From Croceitalea dokdonensis DOKDO 023 (lineage in GTDB: Bacteria > Bacteroidota > Bacteroidia > Flavobacteriales > Flavobacteriaceae), in NCBI RefSeq assembly GCF_001306415.1, contig NZ_LDJX01000004.1, forward strand, positions 99,501 to 163,500: 64,000 nucleotides of DNA, written 5' to 3'. Shown piece after piece: positions 29,101 to 35,196 of this stretch (the stretch's first letter is position 1; the number at the start of each line of letters is the position of its first letter). The notes under the pieces are model-generated. The model had not been told where the DNA came from and did no database searches. It worked only from the letters and a program-made list of their open reading frames with translations. Position numbers and translations under genes: made by a program.

Positions 29101-29747
29101 AAGACCCATCCGTAATGGACGATGTATTATTTGGCCTAGATACGGTAGACCCCGGACAAATGGTCTTGGAGCCCAACTTTGAGAATTTGGCGCCTGGGGA
29201 ACACTTTATAACCATTGCGCATGCCAACGGGTGTATTAATACGGTGACCTTTGAGATTGAGAATTTTATGCCTTTGTTGTTGACATCGGAGCAAAGCAAT
29301 CTCAACGAGATAACTGCCTTTGCATCTGGTGGCCGTGAAGGATATACCTATTATTTCGATGGGGAAAACTATGGTACGGAAAATACCTTCTTTATCAACA
29401 GAACGGATACGTTTACCGTACGAGTGGTGGATGAGAACGGTTGCGAGGCTATTTCAGAGATCTTTATGGAGTTCATAGATATTGAAATCCCTACCTTCTT
29501 TACGCCAGACGGTGACGGATTGAACGATACCTGGTTGCCCAGAAATATTGAACAGTACCCTAACCTTTTCATCCATATTTTTGACCGTTACGGTAGAAAA
29601 GTGTATCAATTGGAAGATAATCCAGAGGGATGGAACGGATTGTACAACGATACCAATTTACCATCAGGAGACTATTGGTACATTATCAAGTTAAACGGAG
29701 AAAGTGACCAAAGGGAATTTATTGGCCATTTCACGCTCTACCGATAA
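17190..29747 (+). CDS. Giant SprB-like T9SS-secreted adhesin with type-B sorting domain
   Basis: The 4185-residue protein starts with a signal peptide (MNQRVLFFLLTIMLSFSAFSQ). Order of parts by eye: IgGFc-binding-like domain (~30-480), Ig-like module (~480-550), DUF11 module (~550-650), thrombospondin-3-like calcium sites (~673-695, DNDGVRDYVDLDDDNDG), a jelly-roll-like domain (~703-860), another TSP3 stretch (~863-888), a second DUF11-like module (~930-1080), then about 28 SprB-type repeats (~1085-4020; core C.G..DGSI.V...GGT.PY.Y) interrupted by a folded insert at ~1815-2015. The last ~85 residues are the CHU_C/type-B T9SS sorting domain (FFTPDGDGLND ... FDRYGR ... GHFTLYR). Related SprB proteins are surface adhesins for gliding. 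No SprF/PorP-like partner gene follows. Confidence 0.93.
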   Translation: MNQRVLFFLLTIMLSFSAFSQLSDLHYLPPLKQGQNNAGIRDQAIYLSTPEPTMFTVNVYRGTSTTPWRSYNINNTNPAVIDETQGLTDGDNNITLVNNDNTGVVLTNSGLRFESTTGDRFYVNYRGNSSAQAASLTSKGRVAMGQRFKWGGVPNLGGRHPSKSNTLGIMATEDNTTITLSGYDPDCTFRMGTDANGITADTYTITLNANESFVFENYVGNVNPPSLAQQQGWLGATIESDRDIVISNGSINFGRQVGQGNRDAGIDQPVPENRLGKEYVFVRGNGETAGRTEFPVIIATADNTQIFVNGNPTPVATINNGDFFEIPSNLYSSNTVGANMLVQTSKDAYAYQCLAGASEVYTQGLNFVAPVNCLLPDVMDNIPDIRNMAGTQVTGGMTIIAAVNTPDANIQVTDGNGPVTLPASVPVTGSTDWKTFYVPNLSGNVSVQSTGPMAVGFFGFNGARGVAGYFSGFDTVPEVNLEIRGGTGCFVGSEIFEATANFDAYQWYGDGMLIPGANSVNYAPTTAGDYFVRGTKGPCTYDSQPIQALYCDPDIILNKTVDRPEIMEGETAVFTIQVRNLGVGPVTNLQITDNIPAGLSLENAYTLNGSWSGNTWNIGTLNGGGTAVLELTVRGDEIATVPFLNLTNIASNSQNETDANITEDTPIAHIIVHNDFDNDGVRDYVDLDDDNDGIYDEEECSDFLLNGNFESNAGLNNGNNFVMPLGWQVTSGVPNIVLVDGLNGNYEYGRGGPEFDANGDAGHYFDINGDGSVYQSFTVTETTNVVFGSYATSRDNASGPIELQIVSGTGVGGAVLGSTGSVLLQNNNSWSYLEATATLPPGTYTFVAIMDNFTNIDNAFVCGDVDGDGLLGRIDLDSDGDGCSDANEFYKDENADGSDDQVFGTGAPVVDSSNGTVIGASYNRVLAPEILLGNTSEDLAGIDINGQDVSLGQTYEYVLRFQNTGDDDAVNYSIRNVLPPNVTFNAVDVTDAPGTTHSFDLATNTLVFDVPNNLVEIGDPGYSIRIEVTIALNCSDFVNACSSNLENNAFSTYQGVLNPSTFTDDNGSASISGCPRTAQIASNSILNDLSNCNEARTVQLCGDDVLLQAGTGFTTYNWVLDTNGNNQVDAGDTVLANGPQNTLTVTDIGNYIVEKSSNGSCPDLVERITVERFGSTQSNPIVSYFNQVNSDNNPDNDIQGEIVTCSIDGDLLPKIFLCGAGDQTTIQLGITDAQSIAWEVLDETSCGATGDDCANKNGTCSWNSVANGDTFTATDSGEYRVVINYQNGCFSRFYFNVFRNELDLNYTNDDILCATPGNIRITNVGAGYGYSLIDVANNTTVIPFSANNGPNFDITTSGTYRVQVVQLNPSTNAPIANSCIFETPDIGILERNFSVSVSATAADCNSLGTISIQALNALPNYSYEIRLNDGSNGGLGSLVANQPTSNDNTHVFQNLNPGEYNVISTTQDGCSDMQSITVDEIDELTLTAIAINNITCNAGVVNLSPSGGLPSPSYEMAIWSKDGTNLYTDENAIPDSAFQTNGNFLFGFRGVPTPTYFPNEEGDYIFIVRDGNGCFAQSNSVRVEDLGALSISATNTDIVCADSSTASLTVNVSGGTAPYEYSLDGGTTYQNGDTFVNLAAGLYEITVRDSSSADDADKCVATFDYEIVQPFRLTASATIIEDASCDPNGALVKILNPNGGQAPYEFSFDGGASFSTIDQQRLPAGNYQFMVRDALGCTFNTELTVPTPITQPSFSSAVTYDCAGMGTIEITPSNTTDFTYAYSLNGTPNAPTNNNIFIGQSSGTYNVAIDYSSNLTPDQSTLFLETFGAGPNTQIGEVGPGYCYEPQSGMATACNLGPAGILVDGEYVVTNFVTNPIAVYRNPNDHTGLTNGRFFAIHPSNNLVGSNSILWSRENLEVLPNQDITITFYAYNLRQTGSAGNNPEIAVELLDNGGSIINSTITAEIPKNNNANDWHERTVTFNPGANSVVNIVLRSNQPSDDGNELILDDIQATQLAETCDATANLTVVVEDNQAFEANLLNTIEPSCDGAADGSIRFEVNNFDAATGFEYSTDGTTWTTAMASPITTAANLAAGSYTVSVRRLNDTSCTTTFPATLTAPPAIVPTLAQTADFTCFNSGATLEAAATGGSSGYQYQLEDTSGGIIVPFQTNTAFNNIPDGTYLVRVSDTNGCDVLLPLTNAVTVAAPTAVVFDTTETACYAGSNNGSILVNVTAGNGNYEFRINSGPWITPPTATDTSYTFSGLSEGTYDIEVRDQLGCPTTANTQSVVISPQLVVDVVVTDLSSCNDGEITVNAIGGNGTLLYAIVPANSDPTGLFVTSNSLTITEAMATSNPGGYDVHVQDNNGAPALCTFLEEDIMLTPVAPLAVTVTPTDPLCFDGLGNIAISVTGGTAPYSYTLTDLSPADGIDYGRNSANLSVNNLDYNGIGVGDYEVTIIDTNGCAVTSTLSTINNAVEITADVLPILPAACASTVESDFGFEFDNVIAPAGTVEYSNDGGTTWQSSPELRGSVGNPTFSGTEVFPSIRVEVATGVYCQKDFDRYIIPFPLDDLDITLSAIVIGCNDLQVTVEGSEGDGTSGYDYTYTDDPANFSTFITDPNVWVENVPAGTAHTFANIDPTTPQYPEVPLLVPGRTYVFYVRDGAGCIRQSNVNVNDIPGIGLPIDVTTDITPSCDASANGAITFNLNPTVTHPSMRWEVFQLGNPLPIEVSGGGATAANVPYSASISTTVPLAEGEYYIDVIQVDASNVDACRGGGENAYVPELAPLTAVATATRDISCNLPGLISITGISGGGGQPYAYDVTGPAGFTALSGTTDNPVEIPVNSPAGSYTVTLHDQYGCSVTLNPVNLDLAPNPTITVTKDNCEAPITVTAVGTSAAGNMRYAMVATGSAAPSTFANNGGIFNNVSPGTYDVYVIDGNGCTAVSTAFVVHEVLSATASLTKLLDCTPSPEGVITIDITNGSGSYEYSITNTAGAPNVSQIAVPGTTFDYLTTLPGEYTITIFDTNTPNSGVCDRIFTIEVPARVEPIIDPAIVANDVSCIGANDGSITIRTTNGAAAPYTFEITEMDGVPTSILPTSTSGNSAEFTALAPTTTAAGYVVTVTGNPATNNCSVNSVAISINEPAAITIPTPTVVAFGCTSGNTVNNASITVNDVSPFVQGGSGTYVRYEFIEEDDPNTVAIEPAVTVQTGTNTTFIETDPAGGVYTINVYDDNGCVGSTTATIPAFDSMDNISVQVDDAISCINLGEDIRIDVVGNLTNSTANPANYEFRMLPTGTTQTSNIFTDLQPNTYTFEVSNLATGCSTTVTHTVEAPNTFDVQVEKLADVVCFGGDGSIRLTMSDATYSGNFNWNVFDTNGTPNDRSDDGAAIRSGTVTGFGPSTSILVPAGNYIVEVTQDGFPNCAQIRSFNITTPSAPISLDTLALGQVGCGNDQGSASINPLGGEAPYDIILTNTTTGSILNIVQVNEHNFQNLSAGDYTVAVTDALGCTETFTNAFTLLLPDPIVANIAATTLECQGDTDASVSVSVNPRNLSANYRYILNRYSDSSGTTLEQSSASQSLPSFTNLGAGFYSVRVLDDMDCEFETNILEIIDPVVTRGQLTTLASLSCLVGAELQLQGLGGTAPYSWSADGVTFAAMNEINGANTHTFQNVGPGTYQYFIQDSFNCISVVSNSVTVESIDVLTVTLDTTAANINCNGDSTALIEAEADGGLGNYQYGLFSDAALGNEIRPYQISGVFADLPQGTYYVSVLSEDCQVTSEAVTITEPEALQITPTITDISCSGADDGSVVIDAIGGTGDYQYAISPNLNQFDDVNTFDELTAGDYSIIVQDANGCFEFIEFTITEPTVVEMEVSTTPEICVGEENGSITITPSGGTAPYSTSLNSNADGDFEDGRLVYDDLASGTYVVFVRDANGCTINEIIEIDAGANLNATTEVSYECAGDIPNNRVSLTFEDPSVMDDVLFGLDTVDPGQMVLEPNFENLAPGEHFITIAHANGCINTVTFEIENFMPLLLTSEQSNLNEITAFASGGREGYTYYFDGENYGTENTFFINRTDTFTVRVVDENGCEAISEIFMEFIDIEIPTFFTPDGDGLNDTWLPRNIEQYPNLFIHIFDRYGRKVYQLEDNPEGWNGLYNDTNLPSGDYWYIIKLNGESDQREFIGHFTLYR

Positions 29748-29769
29748 TTAAATCAATAATAAGTCATAT

Positions 29770-29810
29770 AAAGAGTCTCTTGAATATCTAATTCAAGAGA
29801 CTTTTATTTT
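29770..29810 (+). terminator. Rho-independent terminator of the giant adhesin gene
   Basis: A perfect 12-bp stem (AGTCTCTTGAAT / ATTCAAGAGACT, arms 29774-29785 and 29791-29802) with a 5-base loop is followed by TTTATTTT. It lies 26 bp after the adhesin stop codon, so the paralogue downstream is probably transcribed separately. Confidence 0.9.
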
Positions 29811-29962
29811 GGCTCTAAATCGAGTGCTAGACTACATTTATCGATAAAATACAACAGCTATTAGGTTTTTCACAACAAACAATTGTGATTCAACCCCATA
29901 CCCAAGTATCTTGCCTAAAGTACAATTCAAAGAACCCTTCAAACCAATACTATTTCATAAAA

Positions 29963-32900
29963 ATGAAGCAACTTCTTTTTCTGATACTATTACTGTTCAC
30001 TTCGTTTGGTTATGCTCAACTGAGTGATTTGCATTATTTACCACCATTAAAGCAAGGGGGGAATAATCAAGCAATCCAACAACAGTCAGTTTATTTATCT
30101 ACCCCAGAGATAACTCCATTTACGGTTTTTATATATAGAGGAACTAGTACAACAGCAATTGCTAATTTCACCATTTCCAACGCATCCCCGCAAGAATATG
30201 TTTTAGGCAATGGGGATAATAATATAACCTTAGTAACAAATGCTAATACCGGAGTAGTTCTTAATAATGCCGGTCTTCGTTTCGAAGCTCCCAGTGGAAA
30301 TAGCTTTTATGTTAATTACAGAGGAGTTTCGGGTTCGCAAGCTGCTTCATTAACGGCCAAAGGTAGGGCTGCTATGGGGCAAAACTTCAAATGGGGTGGC
30401 GTACCCAATCTAGGAACACATTCTTCAAAATCGAACACTTTAGGTATTATGGCAACTGAAGATAATACTACTATAACGCTTTCAGGTTATAATCCAGACT
30501 GTACTTTTAGATTAGGTAGTGATAGTGATGGAATTACAGATAATAGCTATCAAATAATACTAGATGAAAATGAATCTTTCGTTTTTGAAGCATATTTAGG
30601 AAATACATTTAGTTTGGCTCAAAGTGAAGGATGGATTGGGGCTTCTGTAAATTCTGATAAAGATATTGTGATAAGTAATGGAATGCTGAACTATGGGAGA
30701 CAAGCCAACGCCACAAATAGAGATGCAGGTATGGATCAACCTGTTCCAGAGGATAGATTGGGTAAAGAATATGTTTTTGTTAGAGCCGGAGGAACTGATG
30801 CAAATGAATTTCCAATAATTATTGCTACCCAAAATAATACTCAAATTTTTGTCAATGGTGCCTTAACCCCAATGGCAACGATTAATAGCGGCGAATTTTT
30901 TATGGTACCTGGCAGTAATTATTCTTCCAGTACTCCTGGGGCTAATATGTATGTGCGTGTTTCAAAAGATGCCTATGCCTACCAGAATATTGCTGGTAGT
31001 ACAGGTATTCAAACCGCTGGACTAAATTTTGTAGCACCTCTCAACTGTTTAATTCCAGATACAGTAAATAATATTCCAGATATAACTGATGCTGCCAATA
31101 CAACTTTAACAGGCGGCATTACCATTATTGCATCAACAACAACCCCAGATTCTAACATTGTTGTTACAGATGGCACAGGTATAGTTACCATGCCCGCTTC
31201 AAATTCTGTTGCTGGCAATTCAGATTGGAAGACATTTTATATACCTAATCTTAGCGGAAATGTTGATGTGCAATCTACTGGACCTATTGCTGTCGGATTT
31301 TTTGGGGTTAATAGTAATAGAGGTATTGCTGGATATTTTTCAGGTTTTGATGTAGCCCCAAATGTAGATTTACAAATAACTGGGACCCAATGTTTGCCCG
31401 GCGCAAGCTTAGAAATTATAGGAGAAGTGTTTGATGCCTATCAATGGTATGGTGATGGGGAACTCATTGTCGGAGCTACAAACACTACTTACAATCCAAC
31501 AGTAGCAGGTGATTATTTTGTAAGAGTAACTAAAGGTCCATGTACCTATGATTCCAATACACTAGCAGCTTATTATTGCGACCCAGATATTGAATTAATA
31601 AAAACAGCGGACGCTACAACAATAAATGAAGGAGAAACGGTAACCTTTACAATTACGGTTCAAAACTATGCCGTTGACCCTGCGACGAATTTAGTGGTAA
31701 CCGATGTGTTGCCGGCAGGGTTAACCTTGGTCTCCGCCACTCCAAGCACAGGCTCTTGGAGCTCACCAAATTGGACCATAGGTACTTTGACTAGCGGCAC
31801 TTTGGAAACCATTAATATTACAGCGATAGCTGACAGTAACAACACAGCAACCCAAAGCCAATGGGTCGCCAACATAGCTACGAATAACCAAGATCAAGTA
31901 GATAGTAACATTACCCCAGACCTTGCGTCGGTAGCCGTAATCATTAATAACGATTTTGATGCAGACGGAGTAATGGATGTGAACGACTTGGACGACGATA
32001 ATGACGGAATCCAAGACTGTGTAGAATCAAACAGAAGTATAAATAATGGGGTCTTTGGATGGTATTTCAATTCACCATCCGGTACCGTTGCCATGGACAA
32101 CGTTTATGACCCAGGCATCAACTCTTGGTTTCTAACCCAGGCCTCTAACATTACTTTTAGCGGTATTTCGGCGAGTACTCCAAGTAGTGCCTTACAAATC
32201 AACAATATACCCTCAAGTAGTTATGAAGAAGCTTTTGCCAATGACGAGTATATTGAAGTTTCATTTACCACTGCAGGTGATTTGGCCAACCCGGTTCTCC
32301 AAAACATTAATTTTGGATGGTATCAACCATCTGGAGGTAATTCTTATAGTTTAAGCGCGAGGCTTTCTGCAGATGGTTTCACATCCAGCATACCTACGGT
32401 TACAGATTTGGCCGTTGTCAATGACGGAGCTACCTACCAAGTATTTGATTTGTTGGATGAACCTATACTTCCGCTTAACCCAAATACCACATACACGCTA
32501 AGGATTTATGTTTATGGACAAAATAATGACGGTTTTAGCTATTCCCTTTTCGACGATGTTAATTTTACCATCTCATCTTGTGAAGGAATAAACAGTGATG
32601 GTGACACCGTTTTAGACAGTTATGATCTTGACTCTGATAACGATGGTTGCTCTGATGCCAATGAAGCCTATAACGATAGGAATGCGGACGGTGGTGATGG
32701 CGAAGCCTACGGAACCGGAACACCACCAGCTACAAACCCTGACGGCACCGTTACTGCTGCCACCTATCCGGCACCAGCCGATATGGACACCAATGGCACC
32801 TTTGATTTTCAAGAAAGTGGGGCTGCCCCTAACATTAGCGTGCAACCATTGGATGAAAAAGTGTTTCTGCCCAATAATGGCTCCTTTGGCATTACGGAAT

Positions 32901-33172
32901 CCAATACGGATAACTTCCAGTGGCAGGTAAGCATAGATGGTGGTCTGGTTTTCAATGATATTAGTGATGGGGCAGAATATACGGGCACACAAACCGATGT
33001 TTTGACCGTTCTTAATCCCAATCTCAATAAAAACGGCTATATCTATCGGGTTAGGTTAACCAATGACAGCTTTATATGTGGGGAGACCTTCTCCAACACA
33101 GCTGTGCTCAACGTTGGCCCTAGGTCTATTATCACCAACCGTAGGATTACCTTTAGGGTAAACCCCAACTAA
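29963..33172 (+). CDS. Adhesin paralogue lacking the T9SS sorting domain
   Basis: I chose the ATG at 29963 (MKQLLFLILLLFTSFGYAQ, a clear signal peptide; 1069 residues) over the longer frame from 29885. Parts: IgGFc-binding-like domain (~30-470), closely similar to the giant's (LSDLHYLPPLKQG, FKWGGVPNLG, YVFVRA), Ig-like module, DUF11 module (~540-645), TSP3-like sites (~660-686), a jelly-roll-like domain different from the giant's (~693-876), a second TSP3 stretch (~878-920), and a final Ig-like module (~953-1050). It ends in a short basic tail (ITNRRITFRVNPN) instead of the SprB array and type-B sorting domain. The first ~1.7 kb is visibly AT-richer than the rest. It may be a truncated duplicate, or a secreted partner anchored another way. 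Confidence 0.88.
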   Translation: MKQLLFLILLLFTSFGYAQLSDLHYLPPLKQGGNNQAIQQQSVYLSTPEITPFTVFIYRGTSTTAIANFTISNASPQEYVLGNGDNNITLVTNANTGVVLNNAGLRFEAPSGNSFYVNYRGVSGSQAASLTAKGRAAMGQNFKWGGVPNLGTHSSKSNTLGIMATEDNTTITLSGYNPDCTFRLGSDSDGITDNSYQIILDENESFVFEAYLGNTFSLAQSEGWIGASVNSDKDIVISNGMLNYGRQANATNRDAGMDQPVPEDRLGKEYVFVRAGGTDANEFPIIIATQNNTQIFVNGALTPMATINSGEFFMVPGSNYSSSTPGANMYVRVSKDAYAYQNIAGSTGIQTAGLNFVAPLNCLIPDTVNNIPDITDAANTTLTGGITIIASTTTPDSNIVVTDGTGIVTMPASNSVAGNSDWKTFYIPNLSGNVDVQSTGPIAVGFFGVNSNRGIAGYFSGFDVAPNVDLQITGTQCLPGASLEIIGEVFDAYQWYGDGELIVGATNTTYNPTVAGDYFVRVTKGPCTYDSNTLAAYYCDPDIELIKTADATTINEGETVTFTITVQNYAVDPATNLVVTDVLPAGLTLVSATPSTGSWSSPNWTIGTLTSGTLETINITAIADSNNTATQSQWVANIATNNQDQVDSNITPDLASVAVIINNDFDADGVMDVNDLDDDNDGIQDCVESNRSINNGVFGWYFNSPSGTVAMDNVYDPGINSWFLTQASNITFSGISASTPSSALQINNIPSSSYEEAFANDEYIEVSFTTAGDLANPVLQNINFGWYQPSGGNSYSLSARLSADGFTSSIPTVTDLAVVNDGATYQVFDLLDEPILPLNPNTTYTLRIYVYGQNNDGFSYSLFDDVNFTISSCEGINSDGDTVLDSYDLDSDNDGCSDANEAYNDRNADGGDGEAYGTGTPPATNPDGTVTAATYPAPADMDTNGTFDFQESGAAPNISVQPLDEKVFLPNNGSFGITESNTDNFQWQVSIDGGLVFNDISDGAEYTGTQTDVLTVLNPNLNKNGYIYRVRLTNDSFICGETFSNTAVLNVGPRSIITNRRITFRVNPN

Positions 33173-33430
33173 TTAATGGCCTTTAGCAATCCCAATATCC
33201 TTGCTCAATGAACATGGAACAGGTAGTTTCTACCCTACCTATTGAAAAATAGTCAACCAAAACATACTATAATGCTACAGGGTGAGCTTATGTAAATCGC
33301 ACTACCTACAATCCTTGCCATTGCCAGTACATGGCAAATAGAACGCACAGCTAACAAGAATTATGGCTAGGGGTGTAACAAAACCCTGTCTCGGTCGTCC
33401 TGTGAATATAACAACCAAAAACATCCTAAC

Positions 33431-34327
33431 TTGGAAACGATACTCACGGTGACCAACCTCACCAAAAAGTTTGGCAGTTTAATCGCCGTCAATGATTTAT
33501 CCTTTACCATTGAAAAAGGGAACGTTTACGGTATCCTAGGGCCAAACGGCAGCGGAAAATCCACCACTCTGGGCATTATACTCAATGTAGTCAATAAGAC
33601 TACAGGGGAATTTCATTGGTTTGATGGTAGCAGCTCAACGCATCAAGCCTTAAAAAAAGTAGGGGCCATTATTGAACGTCCCAATTTTTATCCATACATG
33701 ACCGCCATCCAAAATCTTAAATTGGTCTGTAAAATAAAAGAGGTTTCAGAAACCAAAATTGAAGAAAAGCTGGAACTAGTTGGTTTGCTGGACAGAAAAC
33801 ACAGTAAGTTTCGCACGTATTCGCTAGGGATGAAGCAGCGTTTGGCCATAGCTTCTGCCCTCCTCAATGATCCAGAAATCCTAATTCTAGATGAGCCCAC
33901 AAACGGCTTAGACCCACAAGGTATTCATCAAATTAGGGAAATCATCAAAAAAATTGCTTCACAGGGAACCACTATTTTATTGGCATCACATCTACTGGAC
34001 GAGGTAGAAAAGGTGTGTAGCCATGTGGTCATTCTTAGAAAAGGGGTGAAACTCTACTCGGGCCCCGTGGATAGCATGTTGGCCAGTCATGGTTTTTTTG
34101 AGTTAAGGAGCCAACAAAAGGAAGCACTCCTTGCCTTTCTACGTGCTCACCACAGTTTTACCAAAATCCAGGAAACGGACAACATGATCACCGCATTCGT
34201 AAATCAAGAACTGGCCGCAGAGGAGCTCAATAAAGCGTTGTTCAAGGAAGGTATCTTTCTGTCGCATCTCGTTAAAAGACGGGAAAGTTTGGAGGAACAA
34301 TTTTTGCAACTAACCAAAAACCAATAG
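33431..34327 (+). CDS. ABC transporter ATP-binding protein (BcrA/CcmA type)
   Basis: This 298-residue ATPase has Walker A GPNGSGKS, Q-loop region, signature SLGMKQRL, Walker B ILILDEPTNGLDP and a switch His (LLASHLLDE). A C-terminal extension of about 80 residues follows the nucleotide-binding domain, as in exporters of the bacitracin/lantibiotic-resistance and gliding (GldA) type. The start is TTG at 33431; no ATG is available before the first strand (ILTVTNLTKKFG). The permease gene begins 6 bp after its stop, so the two form one exporter. Confidence 0.93.
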   Translation: METILTVTNLTKKFGSLIAVNDLSFTIEKGNVYGILGPNGSGKSTTLGIILNVVNKTTGEFHWFDGSSSTHQALKKVGAIIERPNFYPYMTAIQNLKLVCKIKEVSETKIEEKLELVGLLDRKHSKFRTYSLGMKQRLAIASALLNDPEILILDEPTNGLDPQGIHQIREIIKKIASQGTTILLASHLLDEVEKVCSHVVILRKGVKLYSGPVDSMLASHGFFELRSQQKEALLAFLRAHHSFTKIQETDNMITAFVNQELAAEELNKALFKEGIFLSHLVKRRESLEEQFLQLTKNQ

Positions 34328-34333
34328 CAAGGC

Positions 34334-35167
34334 ATGTTACGATTATTACAAATAGAATTTATCAAACTCTGGAACAACAGGGCTAGCAAAGTCTTGATTA
34401 CTTCCTACTTTTTGTTGCTGACCTCCATTGCACTTGTAGCAGCCATTAAGTTTGATATTGGCCCTGTGAAATTTCACCTTGCGGAAATAGGTATTTTTAA
34501 TTTCCCCTACATCTGGCACTTTAACACCTTTATCACCGCATTTTTTAAATTGTTTTTGGCGATAGTCATTGTCTCCATGATGGCCAATGAGTACAGCAAC
34601 AAGACCATAAAGCAAAACCTGATTGACGGACTTTCCAAAAAAGAATTCATCCTGTCCAAGTTTTTGACCGTCATATCCTTTGCTTTGGTATCCACGGTTT
34701 TTCTCTTTATCGTTTCCCTGACTTTAGGACTTTTTTATTCCGACTATAACGAATGGTCCATCATATTGTCCGACCTGGAATTTGTACTTGCATTTTTTAT
34801 GAAATTGGTAGGCTTTTTCTCCTTCTGTCTTTTTTTGGGGATTTTGGTAAAACGGTCTGCCTTTGCCCTAGGGTTTTTGTTTATTTGGCAGGTACTGGAG
34901 GGCATCATCAGGGGGCTGATTCGCTGGAAACTATTTGACAAGGATACCACTGAAATTATCATGGGATTTTTTCCACTGCAGTCCATGTTCAACCTCATTA
35001 AAGAGCCTTTTACCAGATTGGAGGCCGTACAGACGGTGGCTGACCAAGTAGGGGAACAAATAGCCTTGAACTACCAGGTGCATTGGTATGAAGTCTTGAT
35101 TGTAATGGCATGGACGGCTATTTTCATCTATTCATCCTACGCATTATTAAAAAAGCGTGATTTGTAG
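34334..35167 (+). CDS. ABC-2 type transporter permease
   Basis: This 277-residue membrane protein has about six hydrophobic helices, starting with a cytosolic amphipathic segment (MLRLLQIEFIKLWNNR) and ending with a C-terminal helix and KKRDL tail. The segment MMANEYSNKTIKQNLIDGLSKKEFILSK after helix 2 is typical of ABC-2 permeases of the BcrB/NatB type. It pairs with the ATPase encoded immediately upstream. The substrate is unknown; the position between two T9SS cargo genes may be accidental. Confidence 0.9.
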   Translation: MLRLLQIEFIKLWNNRASKVLITSYFLLLTSIALVAAIKFDIGPVKFHLAEIGIFNFPYIWHFNTFITAFFKLFLAIVIVSMMANEYSNKTIKQNLIDGLSKKEFILSKFLTVISFALVSTVFLFIVSLTLGLFYSDYNEWSIILSDLEFVLAFFMKLVGFFSFCLFLGILVKRSAFALGFLFIWQVLEGIIRGLIRWKLFDKDTTEIIMGFFPLQSMFNLIKEPFTRLEAVQTVADQVGEQIALNYQVHWYEVLIVMAWTAIFIYSSYALLKKRDL

Positions 35168-35196
35168 TATCTTGGGGTATTGCACTAGAACGCCCT

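Noticed and set aside
20440-29260. Repetitive array in the giant gene as a CRISPR or DNA tandem repeat
   Set aside because: Repeats are protein-level SprB units of ~75-110 residues with strongly diverged DNA; no constant direct repeat/spacer pattern exists.
29885-29962. Longer N-terminus for the adhesin paralogue starting at 29885
   Set aside because: The added 26 residues are not signal-like and the Met at 29963 opens a typical signal peptide matching the giant paralogue.
33173-33430. Remnant of a lost sorting domain after the truncated paralogue
   Set aside because: I looked in all frames for FFTPDGDG-, FDRYGR- or GHFTLYR-like pieces and saw none.
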